Below are positions 23,900 to 33,282 of a stretch of DNA of 64,000 bases, piece after piece; position 1 is the first letter of the stretch, and each line of letters opens with the position of its first letter. The position numbers and the translations under genes were made by a program. The DNA is taken from contig BDGG01000001.1 in NCBI GenBank assembly GCA_001949185.1, forward strand, positions 8,478,733-8,542,732, in the 5' to 3' direction. The DNA comes from Ramazzottius varieornatus. Lineage: Eukaryota > Tardigrada > Eutardigrada > Parachela > Ramazzottiidae. The notes below the pieces were generated by a model. That model was not told the DNA's origin. It was given only the letters and a program-made list of their open reading frames with translations, and made no database searches.

Positions 23900-24575
23900 A
23901 AATTACGCAGTACACCCGCCACACGCGTAACGTATGCCACAAGACTCCCGCACCACAGAATTACAATGGACAGAACGCAGCATAGACATGATCCTCAGAC
24001 CTGTGTGAACTTGCTGTAGGATAGACAGCAGCTAGCACGATGCCTTTGTCACCGTAGCAGAGAGACAACATTGGGCTGTCGAACATGTGTGGACTTGTTC
24101 GACACATGGTCATCTGTAGACGAATGGTCTCGTGTGGAAGACCACATGTTGAAAAACTCACGCACGGCCTCGTTCCAAAGCTCGATGTTGGATCTACGCT
24201 ACAGTGGCAGAGCACTGTGCTAAACTTCATTTCACGAACTCAATACTTTTGGCCATTACGGGCGGAAAGTGTGAGTGCACGTCTAGCCTCAAACTCCGTT
24301 CTGTGTACACATTTGTCCATCATGGCGGTTATTTGGTAGGGGAAAGGATCAAGTACTTTCAGTCTGCAGAATACTTCTGGGGAAAATTCTCTCTTTCGGT
24401 GGCGCGTCTAGAGGCCAGTGACTCTACTGAAGTGACATCAAACTTCAATAGAATAGGGCGGGTGCAGGCTGAGTCACTAGGCGCAAAACGTCGCACGCTC
24501 CATGTTCGACCGTATCACAATGCTCAGAGAATAAAAACCGCTTGACCCAGTACCTGCATAAACCACGCCGAAAAA

Positions 24576-24803
24576 GTTTTCCTTTAAAGATAGCCGGGAG
24601 CAAGTCTGGCGCGACAGACTAACACCATACTATCTTTAAGAGCACCTGGGAACTTTTTACCATTCTTGGTCGACAAGTACCTGAAACTCAAGGGGTTTTC
24701 GTCAACCAAGTACGAGGAAAAGGGTTCAGGTGCTGTTGCACTAGCTAAATGTCTGTGTCAGTCTGTCGCGCCAGACTTGCTCCCTGCTGATTTTAAAGAA
24801 AAA
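24576..24803. mobile_element. Foldback element, 228 bp
   Basis: The left arm 24576-24620 and right arm 24760-24803 are inverted copies of about 45 bases. The shared core GGGAGCAAGTCTGGCGCGAC is exact and the outer CTTTAAAGA part is slightly diverged. The spacer is about 140 bases and non-coding. No clear target-site duplication can be read. Confidence 0.7.
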
Positions 24804-25672
24804 CATTCGGCCCGAGCAGTTTGTACCGACCGGAGCCGACGATTCGGGACGTGACGTCAGGTTCACAGTTCGAATCCTTTTCTATTAGGCGAATTTTTAC
24901 GACAAAAATGTGCCCATGGGACACGCCTAGATTTATTGATTTGGTCTACCGAGAGTCACGTGTTCTTTGACGTCAATTTCGGTTTTCCATAAGAAGTTTG
25001 AATAAATGAAGCTGGATCAGTGTGAAGGGCGTTGCGAATTTCTGAATGTTGATAAGGGGGTGGCCAGATAAATATAGGGTTCAATGTAATGCGCTCCCGT
25101 TCCGTATAGCTCCAGCTCGAATACGTAGTGTGTAATTACGGTCGATCGCAGGGCCGAACACCAAATCATCACCCTTACGTTCGCTGTCTTAGCGGTTTTA
25201 CCAACGGAACACGCCTGCGATCTGCTGCAACGTAAAAACAAAGATACGAATTTACAGGTGTGTCATTGCAAACTATGTTCTAAAAACCTAGAAAAACATT
25301 CAGCCTCATTTTCCAAATATTGCCGTTCACAGTTGTAAATTTCTTCATAATCTGACATGCAGGACATGTAAGAGGGACACGTTACTGATGAGTTCTATTT
25401 GTTCATCACTTTCATCAAATCAAGTATTAGCCGAACGGAAGCAGCCAGAGACTAGCCAGAGACCACACCCAGTTTTGACCAGTCCACCTTTTGTCGTCAG
25501 TCGGAAGTAAACTCGTTTTGCTCTAGCGGTATTTCTCAATGATCGCACTGACCAGAATGGAGTGGAACTACAAAACGGTACCCTGGTCCCAATTAAGGCT
25601 TTCGAAATTCGGAAAGTTAACCACGTATAAGTACACGAGGAAGACGTTGCAAAGTTACAGTCTGGTGCCGGA

Positions 25673-25750
25673 GTTGTAAAGTTAGCCGCTGGATACCAGA
25701 AATGAACCGTCGAACGACTATGCTTTCTAGGATGCGGCTAACTTCACAAC
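25673..25750. repeat. Hairpin, 78 bp
   Basis: GTTGTAAAGTTAGCCGC (25673-25689) is answered by GCGGCTAACTTCACAAC (25734-25750), a 17-base stem with one mismatch and a 44-base loop. It lies upstream of the small OB-fold-like gene. Confidence 0.6.
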
Positions 25751-25859
25751 GTCGGTATACGCCGGCGAACTTTGTCACCTTACCTGACACAGTTGTTTTG
25801 AAACCAACGTAGAATTATCCACGATTGGTTTAAAACTCCGCTTGCACTGCAAAAAGTAC

Positions 25860-26270
25860 ATGCCAATAACGGATTTCTTCGTCGTTAAACACGATCCTCT
25901 GCTCAGTGACTTTATAATGGAACGCTGTGGACGTGCAACTCCCGTTACGAGCACGAGCCGTCCACACGGAAACCTTATCGTGTACGAGCCGTTCACACGA
26001 AAAACAATATTTGAGTTGAACAACGACGACGTGAAGTGAATAGATCAGAACACAATCGGTCGGTACTCAGATAATTTCATTTTGCCATGTCTTTTTAGTT
26101 TCGAAGTCATTGCACGCATTGGACGAGTCTTCGACAATGGTTGGAACAATGAAACGTCGTCAGGTCGGAAAATCACGTTTATGCTGTCAAACGACACTGG
26201 ATCTGCACGCGGGATAATTTGGGACAATCACGACAAATTTGCGACCAATATGCGACAAGACACCGTGTGA
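25860..26270 (+). CDS. Two-exon small protein with RPA-like OB-fold (partial or short gene)
   Basis: CDS join(25860..26035, 26099..26270) from the ATG at 25860. The 63-base intron runs GTGAATAG...TTTTTAG, and joining gives a continuous frame of about 115 residues. Exon 2 reads Phe-Glu-Val-Ile-Ala-Arg-Ile, then Trp-Asn-Asn, Gly-Arg-Lys-Ile-Thr-Phe-x-Leu, Asp-Thr-Gly-Ser-x-Arg-Gly-Ile-Ile-Trp and Asp-Lys-Phe. This follows the OB-fold pattern of the replication protein A large-subunit DNA-binding domain (ARV...W...GKxFxxxLxDxxGxIRxxxFNxxxDKF). A full RPA1 has several such domains, so this is a fragment or a small paralogue. RPA-like OB proteins also occur in Helitrons, but no Rep/helicase is seen here. 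The frame is open upstream of the ATG to a TTG at 25842, so an earlier exon is possible. Confidence 0.45.
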
Positions 26271-26397
26271 AAATACACAACCCACGATTTTTTCTCTTAG
26301 TGTGAATAATCGCTCTGAAGCCGTGAAACAATCGTCGTTACGCGGAAAGAGGGTCAGAACCACTTGCTAGGCGTACAAACAGTGCAAACCTCTCATA

Positions 26398-26726
26398 CAC
26401 TGTCTACCACAAGCGTTTGACCCCCCAGTCTCTCATTAAAAAATTTGCATCTTTCGTTCGAGTAGACTGATTGTAATATTTCTAACTGCGAGATCATGAA
26501 AAGATTTTTTTTCTCTCGGATCACGTGACTTTTGACAGAAACGATCGACAAATAAATTGGCACGCTCCAGGTTGCCGACGTTCAAAACTCATCCGTTTTT
26601 TGTTGCCGACCACTTCTGTCGACCCCTTTTTCCCGTTTCCCCAGGTTCCCGACGTTGAAAACTCATCCGAAGATAAGAATGTTTGAATGAGAGACTAGGG
26701 GGGTCAAAGACTTCTAGTAGACAGTG
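26398..26726. mobile_element. MITE with TA target duplication, 329 bp
   Basis: The terminal inverted repeats begin CACTGTCTA at each end. The left one continues CCACAAGCGTTTGACCCCCC and CAGTCTCTCATT (to about 26440); the right one (about 26681-26726) is the inverted copy with a few mismatches. A TA dinucleotide flanks each end (26396-26397 and 26727-26728), as expected for the Tc1/mariner-pogo superfamily. Inside, a 30-base word containing GACGTT(C/G)AAAACTCATCCG is repeated at about 26575 and 26650. Non-coding. The DIRS fragment begins shortly after its right end. Confidence 0.65.
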
Positions 26727-28034
26727 TAAGAAGTGGAAGGATCATGCGGAGTTTTTCAAAGATGATGCTCAGCCAGGGTATATCTTCGTCTGTGCTCAGG
26801 TCAAACTGGCAGACAAAACGAATCTTATTCCATTCCGACAATTTTTCGGTAGTCCAAATCTGGGCAAAGTGTACGTCACCAAATTTCGCAATCATAACTG
26901 TGATACGGCGCATCTATTTCGAGCAGCAAGCAACAATTTCACGCTGAGGATAACGCATTTTAGTGGCGTCGATAATACATTGGCTGATGCCTTATCTAGA
27001 TTCGACAACGCGCGATTCTTCGAAAATCGTCCCAAGGCCAGCAGCGAGCCGATATTGGTAGACAACGTCCTAGATTTTCTACGGGAGATTATGCTAGAAC
27101 CAGGAAACTTTTCGAGCTCGATGCAAGATCGCGGGAACTCGTCGGTAAGCGACTGGCTCCCACTTCCAGAAGAGGTTACCGAAGTGGATTTGAGCGACTT
27201 CGCTCTTTCTGTTTGAGTCATCGTCTCCCTTATCTACCTACGGATCGCCCAACGATCAGACGGTTCGTTCTATGGTTAGATAGCGAAGGGCTAAGTGGGA
27301 AAACAGCGACATTTTACGTTGCCGGAGTGCGTTCTAAACAACTAGAGAACAGTTTTGAGGATCCCTGTAAGAACGATCAGTACTTTACGATGATGCTGAA
27401 AAGCCCGACTACCAAACCCGTCCAGATAGTTACAAGAGGAAACCTTTAACGATAGACCATTTACGACAACTCAAATTGGACACATTCGGATCTCGTACAG
27501 CTCGTCACGACCAACTAGTGCTGTGGTCGGCTTTTACCATGGCCTTCTACGGAATGCTACGTGTGTCCGAATACACCAGTTCGAAGGAAACAAGCTCTGA
27601 CAAATCGAACCTGGATTTCGTCCAAGTATGTTTGCGGCGGGATAAACCCATCAAAAAAAAAACAGGAGCTTGTTTTGCGAGAAAATTAAAATATGAAATA
27701 TGGGCTGGTCATACATTGAAATTTCTTCTTTTAAATATCTCGCTTCTTGGCCCATGCTTCCTTTGTGGCGTCGTCCACTTGGTTGGTCGGTTTGACTCCT
27801 CTCGAATGGCTGGTCGAACGCAGCCCTGTCAAGAATATTGCAATCATAACGCTACCGTACCACTTAAGTGGTCGAAATTAATTTTATTCACAAACCTGAT
27901 TTTTGTTTTGCCAACATGTTCGTGTATCAATCTTCAGAACGAACTTTACTGCTTTCACGAGGGCTATCACGGTCTGCAATGAGCATTGTCAGTAAACAAT
28001 TTTGTCACTCATCCTATTAGAATTATCAAGTTTA

Positions 28035-28490
28035 CTAACATTTCTCCTTGCTGGGCGAATACTCGTTTTCCGTGAAATTTTCCGGATCATATAACTCCTC
28101 TTCGGCGTACTCTTCTGTTCCGGTTGATAATTTATCAACAGCAATACTGCGGTCTGCGGTTGTATCACGGAAATATGAAGCGGATGGACCAGGACTGTGG
28201 ACTGTTGTCACTTCGGAAGAATGAACAGAGCTTGTAGGAGAGAGAAGACGTCCGTCCACTGGCTTCGAGACTGCAGACCCTTCATAGTCAAAGACAGGGG
28301 ATGAGGATCGTTTATTCATGGACTTTGGCCGGAAAAGAGAACGACGGGGCATCTTTGTTGTCGAATGTTGTGACTGTAGGTCAGTGTCTTCTTCCTCCAT
28401 TTGGTCGCTGCTGGTGTGCAGAGGAGATGCACTCTTGTGCCATTCTTTCCTTGCTCTTTGATTGACAAGACGACTGCGTTTGGACCTCAT
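28035..28490 (-). CDS. Hypothetical protein or exon, Ser-rich with acidic C-terminus
   Basis: A minus-strand ATG frame of 151 codons. The N-terminus is basic (Arg/Lys clusters), the middle Ser/Thr/Pro-rich, and the end strongly acidic (Thr-Glu-Glu-Tyr-Ala-Glu-Glu-Glu-Leu). No domain is recognised. The composition looks like a disordered cytoplasmic tail, and the frame at 28719-29030 upstream on the same strand has a membrane segment, so both might be exons of one membrane protein. The splice junctions between them cannot be fixed. It may also be a chance frame. Confidence 0.3.
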   Translation of the reverse strand: MRSKRSRLVNQRARKEWHKSASPLHTSSDQMEEEDTDLQSQHSTTKMPRRSLFRPKSMNKRSSSPVFDYEGSAVSKPVDGRLLSPTSSVHSSEVTTVHSPGPSASYFRDTTADRSIAVDKLSTGTEEYAEEELYDPENFTENEYSPSKEKC

Positions 28491-28718
28491 CTCTTGCTCT
28501 TTCTTCTAGCAGCAGTCTTTTTCCCTTTCTTCGGTGCCTTTTTGAGCTTCTTGTTAAGGGAAAGAGGAAACAGAAAGTGGGTCACGAGCGGAACGTATCA
28601 ATAACATGGGATTTTGGTAGCCAGTCTGTATTGAATTTTCGTAAATATCTGGCTAAAAGATCTGTTCATTCTATAGTGGCCATACCTTGTTCTTTCGGTC
28701 CTCTTCGAGCACAGTGAA

Positions 28719-29030
28719 CTATCGCTCCATGTCTCTGAAGCTATCTCCCACCGCGTAGACGGTGGCTTTGGACTTGTTGAAGGCAGCAGTCCAAAACAGA
28801 CGAAGCTTCATTCCTGGCTCAAGCGCTTTCTTATGCCGCTGCTTCTCCTTGATGTCTTCATCGTGTCTTTCTAAAATCTTGTCCGGAAAGATTTTGCTTG
28901 GTGGAAGGAGGTGGTAGTAGTCATCGTCGTACGGGAATATGACCGTCACTAGAACAACAAGCCCTAGTTCGATTGTTATTAAAAACAGGATTGCCGCATA
29001 AAAAGAAAGAGAGAAACTTACGGCCAGCAT
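28719..29030 (-). CDS. Hypothetical membrane protein or exon
   Basis: A minus-strand ATG frame of 103 codons. Residues 5-33 form one long hydrophobic segment, followed by an Asp/Tyr-rich stretch (Tyr-Asp-Asp-Asp-Tyr-Tyr) and a Lys/Glu-rich region. After the TAG the frame stays open for eleven more codons, ending at an AAG|GTATGG donor-like site, so the TAG may be a lesion in a longer exon. A GTAAGT lies right after the ATG-Leu-Ala codons and would also allow a different exon structure. No family recognised. Confidence 0.28.
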   Translation of the reverse strand: MLAVSFSLSFYAAILFLITIELGLVVLVTVIFPYDDDYYHLLPPSKIFPDKILERHDEDIKEKQRHKKALEPGMKLRLFWTAAFNKSKATVYAVGDSFRDMER

Positions 29031-29695
29031 CCCGTGTTCGAGTCAGATGGCTAAGGAAGGCTTTAAGTGTTCATCGGGACAACGTATGCTGACTCTGTAC
29101 AGCATATAATTAACGTGTGCTCTATTTCTCTTCCAGAAATTCCTCCAACTGCAGAAGTCAGAAAAACTCCCTCATAACACGAGTACGACACGTGGGGCAT
29201 GATTGAGCAAATAGCCATGGTTATCATATGGTTTTTTCCACTCAAATGCATTTTTACGCTTTGGGTTTACCAGTAAGTTTGCTCAGCATTTACTTATTAA
29301 CATTCAATTTGCATTTATCGTCAACTGTCTGCATATTAGGCCATTAGCAATGTCCTGAAACTTGCCCATAAAGCGTTATGTAGATACCTCGTCAAATTAC
29401 CGATCGCTAGGGCATGGAGCAGATTAGAGCTATGGGCAGATGGAACATCAATGTTTCCAATCGCTACGTCCGACCAAACATGGTCTCCTTAACCCAGACT
29501 ATGCAGCGAATATCAGGTTTTTTCTAATGAGCCCTCGCTTGGGGTCCGTGTTTGGGACTGTGCGAAGGCTGGGCAAATGGTTTGCACAATTGTTTATGTC
29601 CGCTCACCTTGGCAGTTTACCCTCATTTACCCCAAGTACTTTCCGTGTTCGTTTCGTAATCAAGGAAAGTCCAGGTGTCAAAGAGAGTTAACGCC

Positions 29696-30300
29696 GCAGG
29701 TGTTACACTACCGTTGACGCCATTTTGGGTTTTCTCTCATCACAAAATAGTAATTTCACTAGGTTGCCATGTGCATCACAAGTAGCTCACACGTCTAAAT
29801 TTATAGATGGAGTTGGTCGTCCTGTCACAAAGTGAGCGCGTCAGCTTTTTATGCTTCCGAGCGTTTTGTCCGAGCTTTTTTACGTCAGATTTAGCCAACT
29901 CTTTCAAATGGCAAACTCCCGACCAGAGACTCCCAAAGCGGCTGTACCTGTGGGATTTCGCGATGGTCCCAGTGGGCGAAGTCGATATGGGTCCGAATAT
30001 CCGGTTGGCCCTGACGACAGTCAACCTCCTACCACGACCCTGGAGGTACCTCTCGCTGAAAGACTTCGTTCGGCACTGAAAGTCGTCCCGCGCGCAGTCA
30101 GTGTGGATCGCGTTCTGGAGTTTTTCCCGGTCTTCGACCTGCTGAATCAAGGAATCTACTCGAACTCTTCCGACGCACATATGAGTATCGGCGGCCTAGT
30201 ATTCCAGCGATGACCTTCGACATGCTTGAACCTGCTGTTACAATAGAAGTCGCTCCTCTCAGGAGGCTTCCTTGTTAACTGCTATCCCGCACTTGAACGT
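29696..30300 (+). other. Unassigned region with a 120-codon plus-strand frame (29851-30213)
   Basis: The frame starts with a true ATG and encodes a Pro-rich N-terminal half and an amphipathic C-terminal half (Leu-Ala-Glu-Arg-Leu-Arg-Ser-Ala-Leu, then Val-Leu-Glu-Phe-Phe-Pro-Val-Phe). No domain is recognised. It lies between the DIRS copy and the UGT pseudogene and could belong to neither. Confidence 0.22.
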
Positions 30301-30344
30301 AGGTTCTGTAACGATTTAGCCTTCGCTGTTCGAGAGTTTCCGTC

Positions 30345-31000
30345 GTCGATGCGCGACCTATCGGTCCGGTTATGCTGCCGACCTCCGAAGGGGATCGGGA
30401 AGTCATTAAAAAGACGAACGAAGTTGTTTCGTAGTTGGATAAGCAGAAAGAACGGTCTGTAGCTTATAGCTTACGGTGCACTCAGTAAGGCACAATTGAG
30501 CGAGGTTCACACTGCGCTGGTAAATCAGAGCAGCCTTTCATATGGTCATTGGGACAGAAGCAGCAGAAAATTCTACCAGTACAAGCAGGAACTCGAACTA
30601 AGGCCGAGGCATCAAAAAGTGACGCGCAGTTCCTGGCCGTGGCTTGGTTGCCGCAAAAGGATATTCTGAAGCAGGAAGCAATACAGGTCTTTGTTAGACA
30701 TTGTGTATGGAACAGTACTTTGGAAGGTTTGTCGTGCGGCGTAACTATTATGGCCTGGCTGATGCTCGGAGACCAGCACGGGAACGCGGATGTGGTGGAA
30801 AAGCCGGGTTGTGGAGTGAAGCTGTGGAATTTGAAGCAACTGGCACAATGGAGTAATCCCCTTGGTGAGAATGAGTACTTCAGAAAGCGCAAGAGATGGC
30901 TGATGAAACCAAAAACCAGCAGTTACTGGCAAGGATTTCTGCAAACCAGAACAATAATCAATCCATTCGTCCATCCATTAATTGTAAATAACCGAACGAA
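30345..31000 (+). pseudogene. UDP-glycosyltransferase (GT1/UGT family) C-terminal half, decayed
   Basis: Plus-strand frames carry the UGT signature in order. At about 30358-30470: Pro-Ile-Gly-Pro-Val, then after an in-frame TAG Leu-Asp-Lys-Gln-Lys-Glu-Arg-Ser-Val-Ala-Tyr. A frame change near 30470 leads to Leu-Ser-Lys-Ala-Gln-Leu-Ser-Glu-Val. Another near 30530 leads to Pro-Phe-Ile-Trp-Ser. Then comes Ala-Val-Ala-Trp-Leu-Pro-Gln-Lys-Asp-Ile-Leu, Asn-Ser-Thr-Leu-Glu-Gly-Leu-Ser-Cys-Gly-Val and Gly-Asp-Gln-His-Gly-Asn-Ala-Asp-Val-Val. That is the donor-binding signature of GT1 enzymes, which move sugar from UDP-sugar to small lipophilic acceptors. The usual His-(Cys/Gly)-Gly-x-Asn-Ser motif reads His-Cys-Val-Trp-Asn-Ser. 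One nonsense codon and two frameshifts make it a pseudogene; the acceptor-binding N-terminal half is not recognisable upstream. Confidence 0.75.
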
Positions 31001-31637
31001 ATATGTCCTCTGCGAGCAAGATTTTATTGTTTTAAATGTTGCGCCAGTTATTCATGCACACCGCATTACGTCATATGTTACTCTAAACGTTTTACAGTGC
31101 ATCGACCAGAAATTTCGAGCACGATTGCACAATCATTCAGTACCTATTTGGAAGCAAAACGTTTGACAGTCTTCATTATTCTATTTGCTACATTTGTTCG
31201 CTTTTGAGCCTTGATCACATTCCGGTCATCGGCAGCGGCGCCAATGCTTATCCTTAACGGTTCGCGCAATTCAATACTACTATGTACAGTAAATCGTAAC
31301 CGTGTCACGCATCTACCGTAGATACAGGCCACGTCGTCAGGTCTTAATGCCCTGCTATTTATGCATACCAAGTCTGCCATGTCGGTGTTTCGCGGTTGGA
31401 TCAGCCACCAAAGTTTCCATCTCACGATATTGTACGCTTCTTCAACATTCTCGTAGCAACATATAGTATCTCAGAGGCTACTACCACACCCGTATTGCTC
31501 CACACCGATACACTCCGTACTTGGTGTTGCACCTATCGACAGTGACTGCGAATCTTACGCACTCCAGTACCACTATGGAGTGGCAGAAACGAAAAGAAAC
31601 TAGCAAAATGCTAGGGTACGTAGATGCGATGATTTTG

Positions 31638-33282
31638 TACCGTCGAGCAGAACAGATCTTTACGCTTTCCTGTCAAATGTCGCTTCTGATCAGTTGAACG
31701 AATTGTTATCACAGTCGGCTCTTGTAGTACGAACGACTGAAGCCGGTGTGCTCCACAGTTTGGTCGCACTTACTTCTATCCTTGCGGCCGGAAACATCTG
31801 CCACAAGCCGACACTGGCAGGAACTCAGCGTATTACCCCTGCTTTGAACTTCTTGAAAATTGGACCTCAAGGTACAAACATTTCTACGAACAAGTTCGCA
31901 TGAAACTACTGTAAACAGTTCCGCAATCACAACAGCCAGCAAGGTCAACTTTACTCCATCTTGTAGGATGTGGAAAAACCCAGGCGCTAAACACCTTGTG
32001 TATTGGCATCTTGGACAAGATACAATCACTCACGAACAAGGCCCTTTATGATGCACCAGGAAACACAGCTTGTAAGATACGTTCTCTTGTCATGGACAGA
32101 ATATATGAAAATTGAAACCAGGGCGTTACTTTAACAGGTCTGCGGAAATTACTTCGAGATACTAAAGGTCTGCGCGGAATCGTCGTAGATGAGATAGCTG
32201 ACACACTGAACGGCTTGACCACCAGCACCCAAGGATACAACGCCATGTCTCATCTCCACAATGCTTTTAGCGGTGGAAAAATTCAAACATCGTTCGTCAA
32301 AGCAGCAAGCGACAGCATAACGAATGCCTGTGTTACCATCGCTGGCACGATTCATCCTCTGGCCTTTGCTAGCGTGGTTCGCTTGTGGAACATCGGCAAC
32401 GGATTTAAAGAGCGTTGGCTACCAATCACGCATGTCGAAGAAATGCCGCCATAGCGACATTCCCACAAAGCTCAGGCCGAGCGACCAAAGCAAGACATTT
32501 TGATGCAAATCTTTACAGCACTCTCCACCTACTTCACGTTGGCTAAAGACGAAATTGAAGTAGCCGCTACTGCCGAAGCATGCGAAAGAGTTTACCAGTT
32601 CTCTGAGTCCTAAGCCGTTCAAAGCTGCAACCTTCGGAACGACAACGCCAGACTTCATCAGCGAGAAACGGAGTTCACCAAGTATAATCATAAGGCAGAG
32701 GCAGAGGACCTGATGCAAAAGCTGGCGCTGGTGCTCCAAGTTCTCAAAAATGCTATAGCAAGCTACACCGAAACAGGTAACACTCTTTTGAAAATAAAAT
32801 AATGTACCATTTACGACATGAATCTTACTCTACCTTCAAGAAACCTTCTTAAATGTCACCAAATAGCAATCAAGTTGTGAGACTGACATCTGCAGTCAAC
32901 ATGTGAAACTTCATACCTTCCAGACGACATAGATATACCTCTTCATCTGGAACTACTCACCGTCAAGCGAGCCATCAAGTACGTGGAGACCTGTCTCAGC
33001 GTACTTGAATTATTCTGTATGGACCCTAGTCACCGCAGTGATAGCGAAAATTTGCTCGCACTAAATGGTTCCTTCCTTACACCGCGACTAATCAAAGAAG
33101 CTACGCTTTACAAGAACTGCTACTCCTTTGCCGAACCGGAGGCGTTCAGATCATTGTGTCAAGAACTCCAGCGAAAAAAATTGGGAAAACTCATTGAGGT
33201 TCCGGCGCTGGCGAATTTCCTGAACATAACGCTGGTGTTCTACAAGTATCCCCCAGGAATACTCGAAACGACTGACAACTAA
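31638..33282 (+). pseudogene. DUF3987-like P-loop NTPase gene, three exons, three in-frame stops
   Basis: Exon 1 (about 31638-31871), exon 2 (31940-32776) and exon 3 (32924-33282) join in one frame across introns of 68 and 147 bases with GT-AG ends. Exon 1 ends with Ala-Leu-Asn-Phe-Leu-Lys-Ile-Gly-Pro. Exon 2 opens with Leu-Val-Gly-Cys-Gly-Lys-Thr-Gln-Ala-Leu (Walker A) and later has Leu-Arg-Gly-Ile-Val-Val-Asp-Glu-Ile (Walker B), a Phe-Ser-Gly-Gly stretch, Thr-Asn-Ala-Cys-Val-Thr-Ile-Ala-Gly-Thr-Ile-His-Pro and Asn-Gly-Phe-Lys-Glu-Arg-Trp-Leu. This block order is that of DUF3987, primase-helicase-like ATPases common in phages and mobile elements. Three stops lie in frame in exon 2: TGA 32113-32115, TAG 32452-32454 and TAA 32611-32613. 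I see no frameshift over about 1.3 kb. More coding-like sequence in another frame follows at about 33290-33450. The start is unknown. Confidence 0.6.

Larger units (their letters stand above)
27650..29407. other. About 1.75 kb of unrelated DNA splitting DIRS copy 2
   Basis: This stretch has no counterpart in the fuller DIRS copy. It starts after a run of ten A residues (27651-27660). It replaces about 230 bases of the recombinase frame, so it is an insertion with deletion or a rearrangement. No terminal repeats or target duplication could be identified. It contains the two minus-strand frames listed next. Confidence 0.5.
26800..29695 (+). pseudogene. DIRS-like retrotransposon copy 2: 5'-truncated, frameshifted and split
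   Basis: From about 26800 this copy matches the fuller element at 48.4-49.8 kb base for base over long runs. The RNase H end (Gln-Thr-Lys-Arg-Ile-Leu, His-Ser-Asp-Asn, later Gly-Val-Asp-Asn-Thr-Leu-Ala-Asp-Ala) is split over two frames near 26880-26930. The tyrosine recombinase start (from about 27150) hits stops near 27447. The catalytic-Arg block (Gly-Met-Leu-Arg-Val-Ser-Glu-Tyr) is readable at 27555-27580. Similarity stops at about 27650 and resumes at about 29408 with Met-Glu-Gln-Ile-Arg-Ala-Met-Gly-Arg-Trp and the Tyr-Val-Arg-Pro block, then continues through the 3' non-coding tail to about 29690. The stretch that carries the His-x-x-Arg residues in the other copy is replaced by unrelated DNA. 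Confidence 0.85.
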
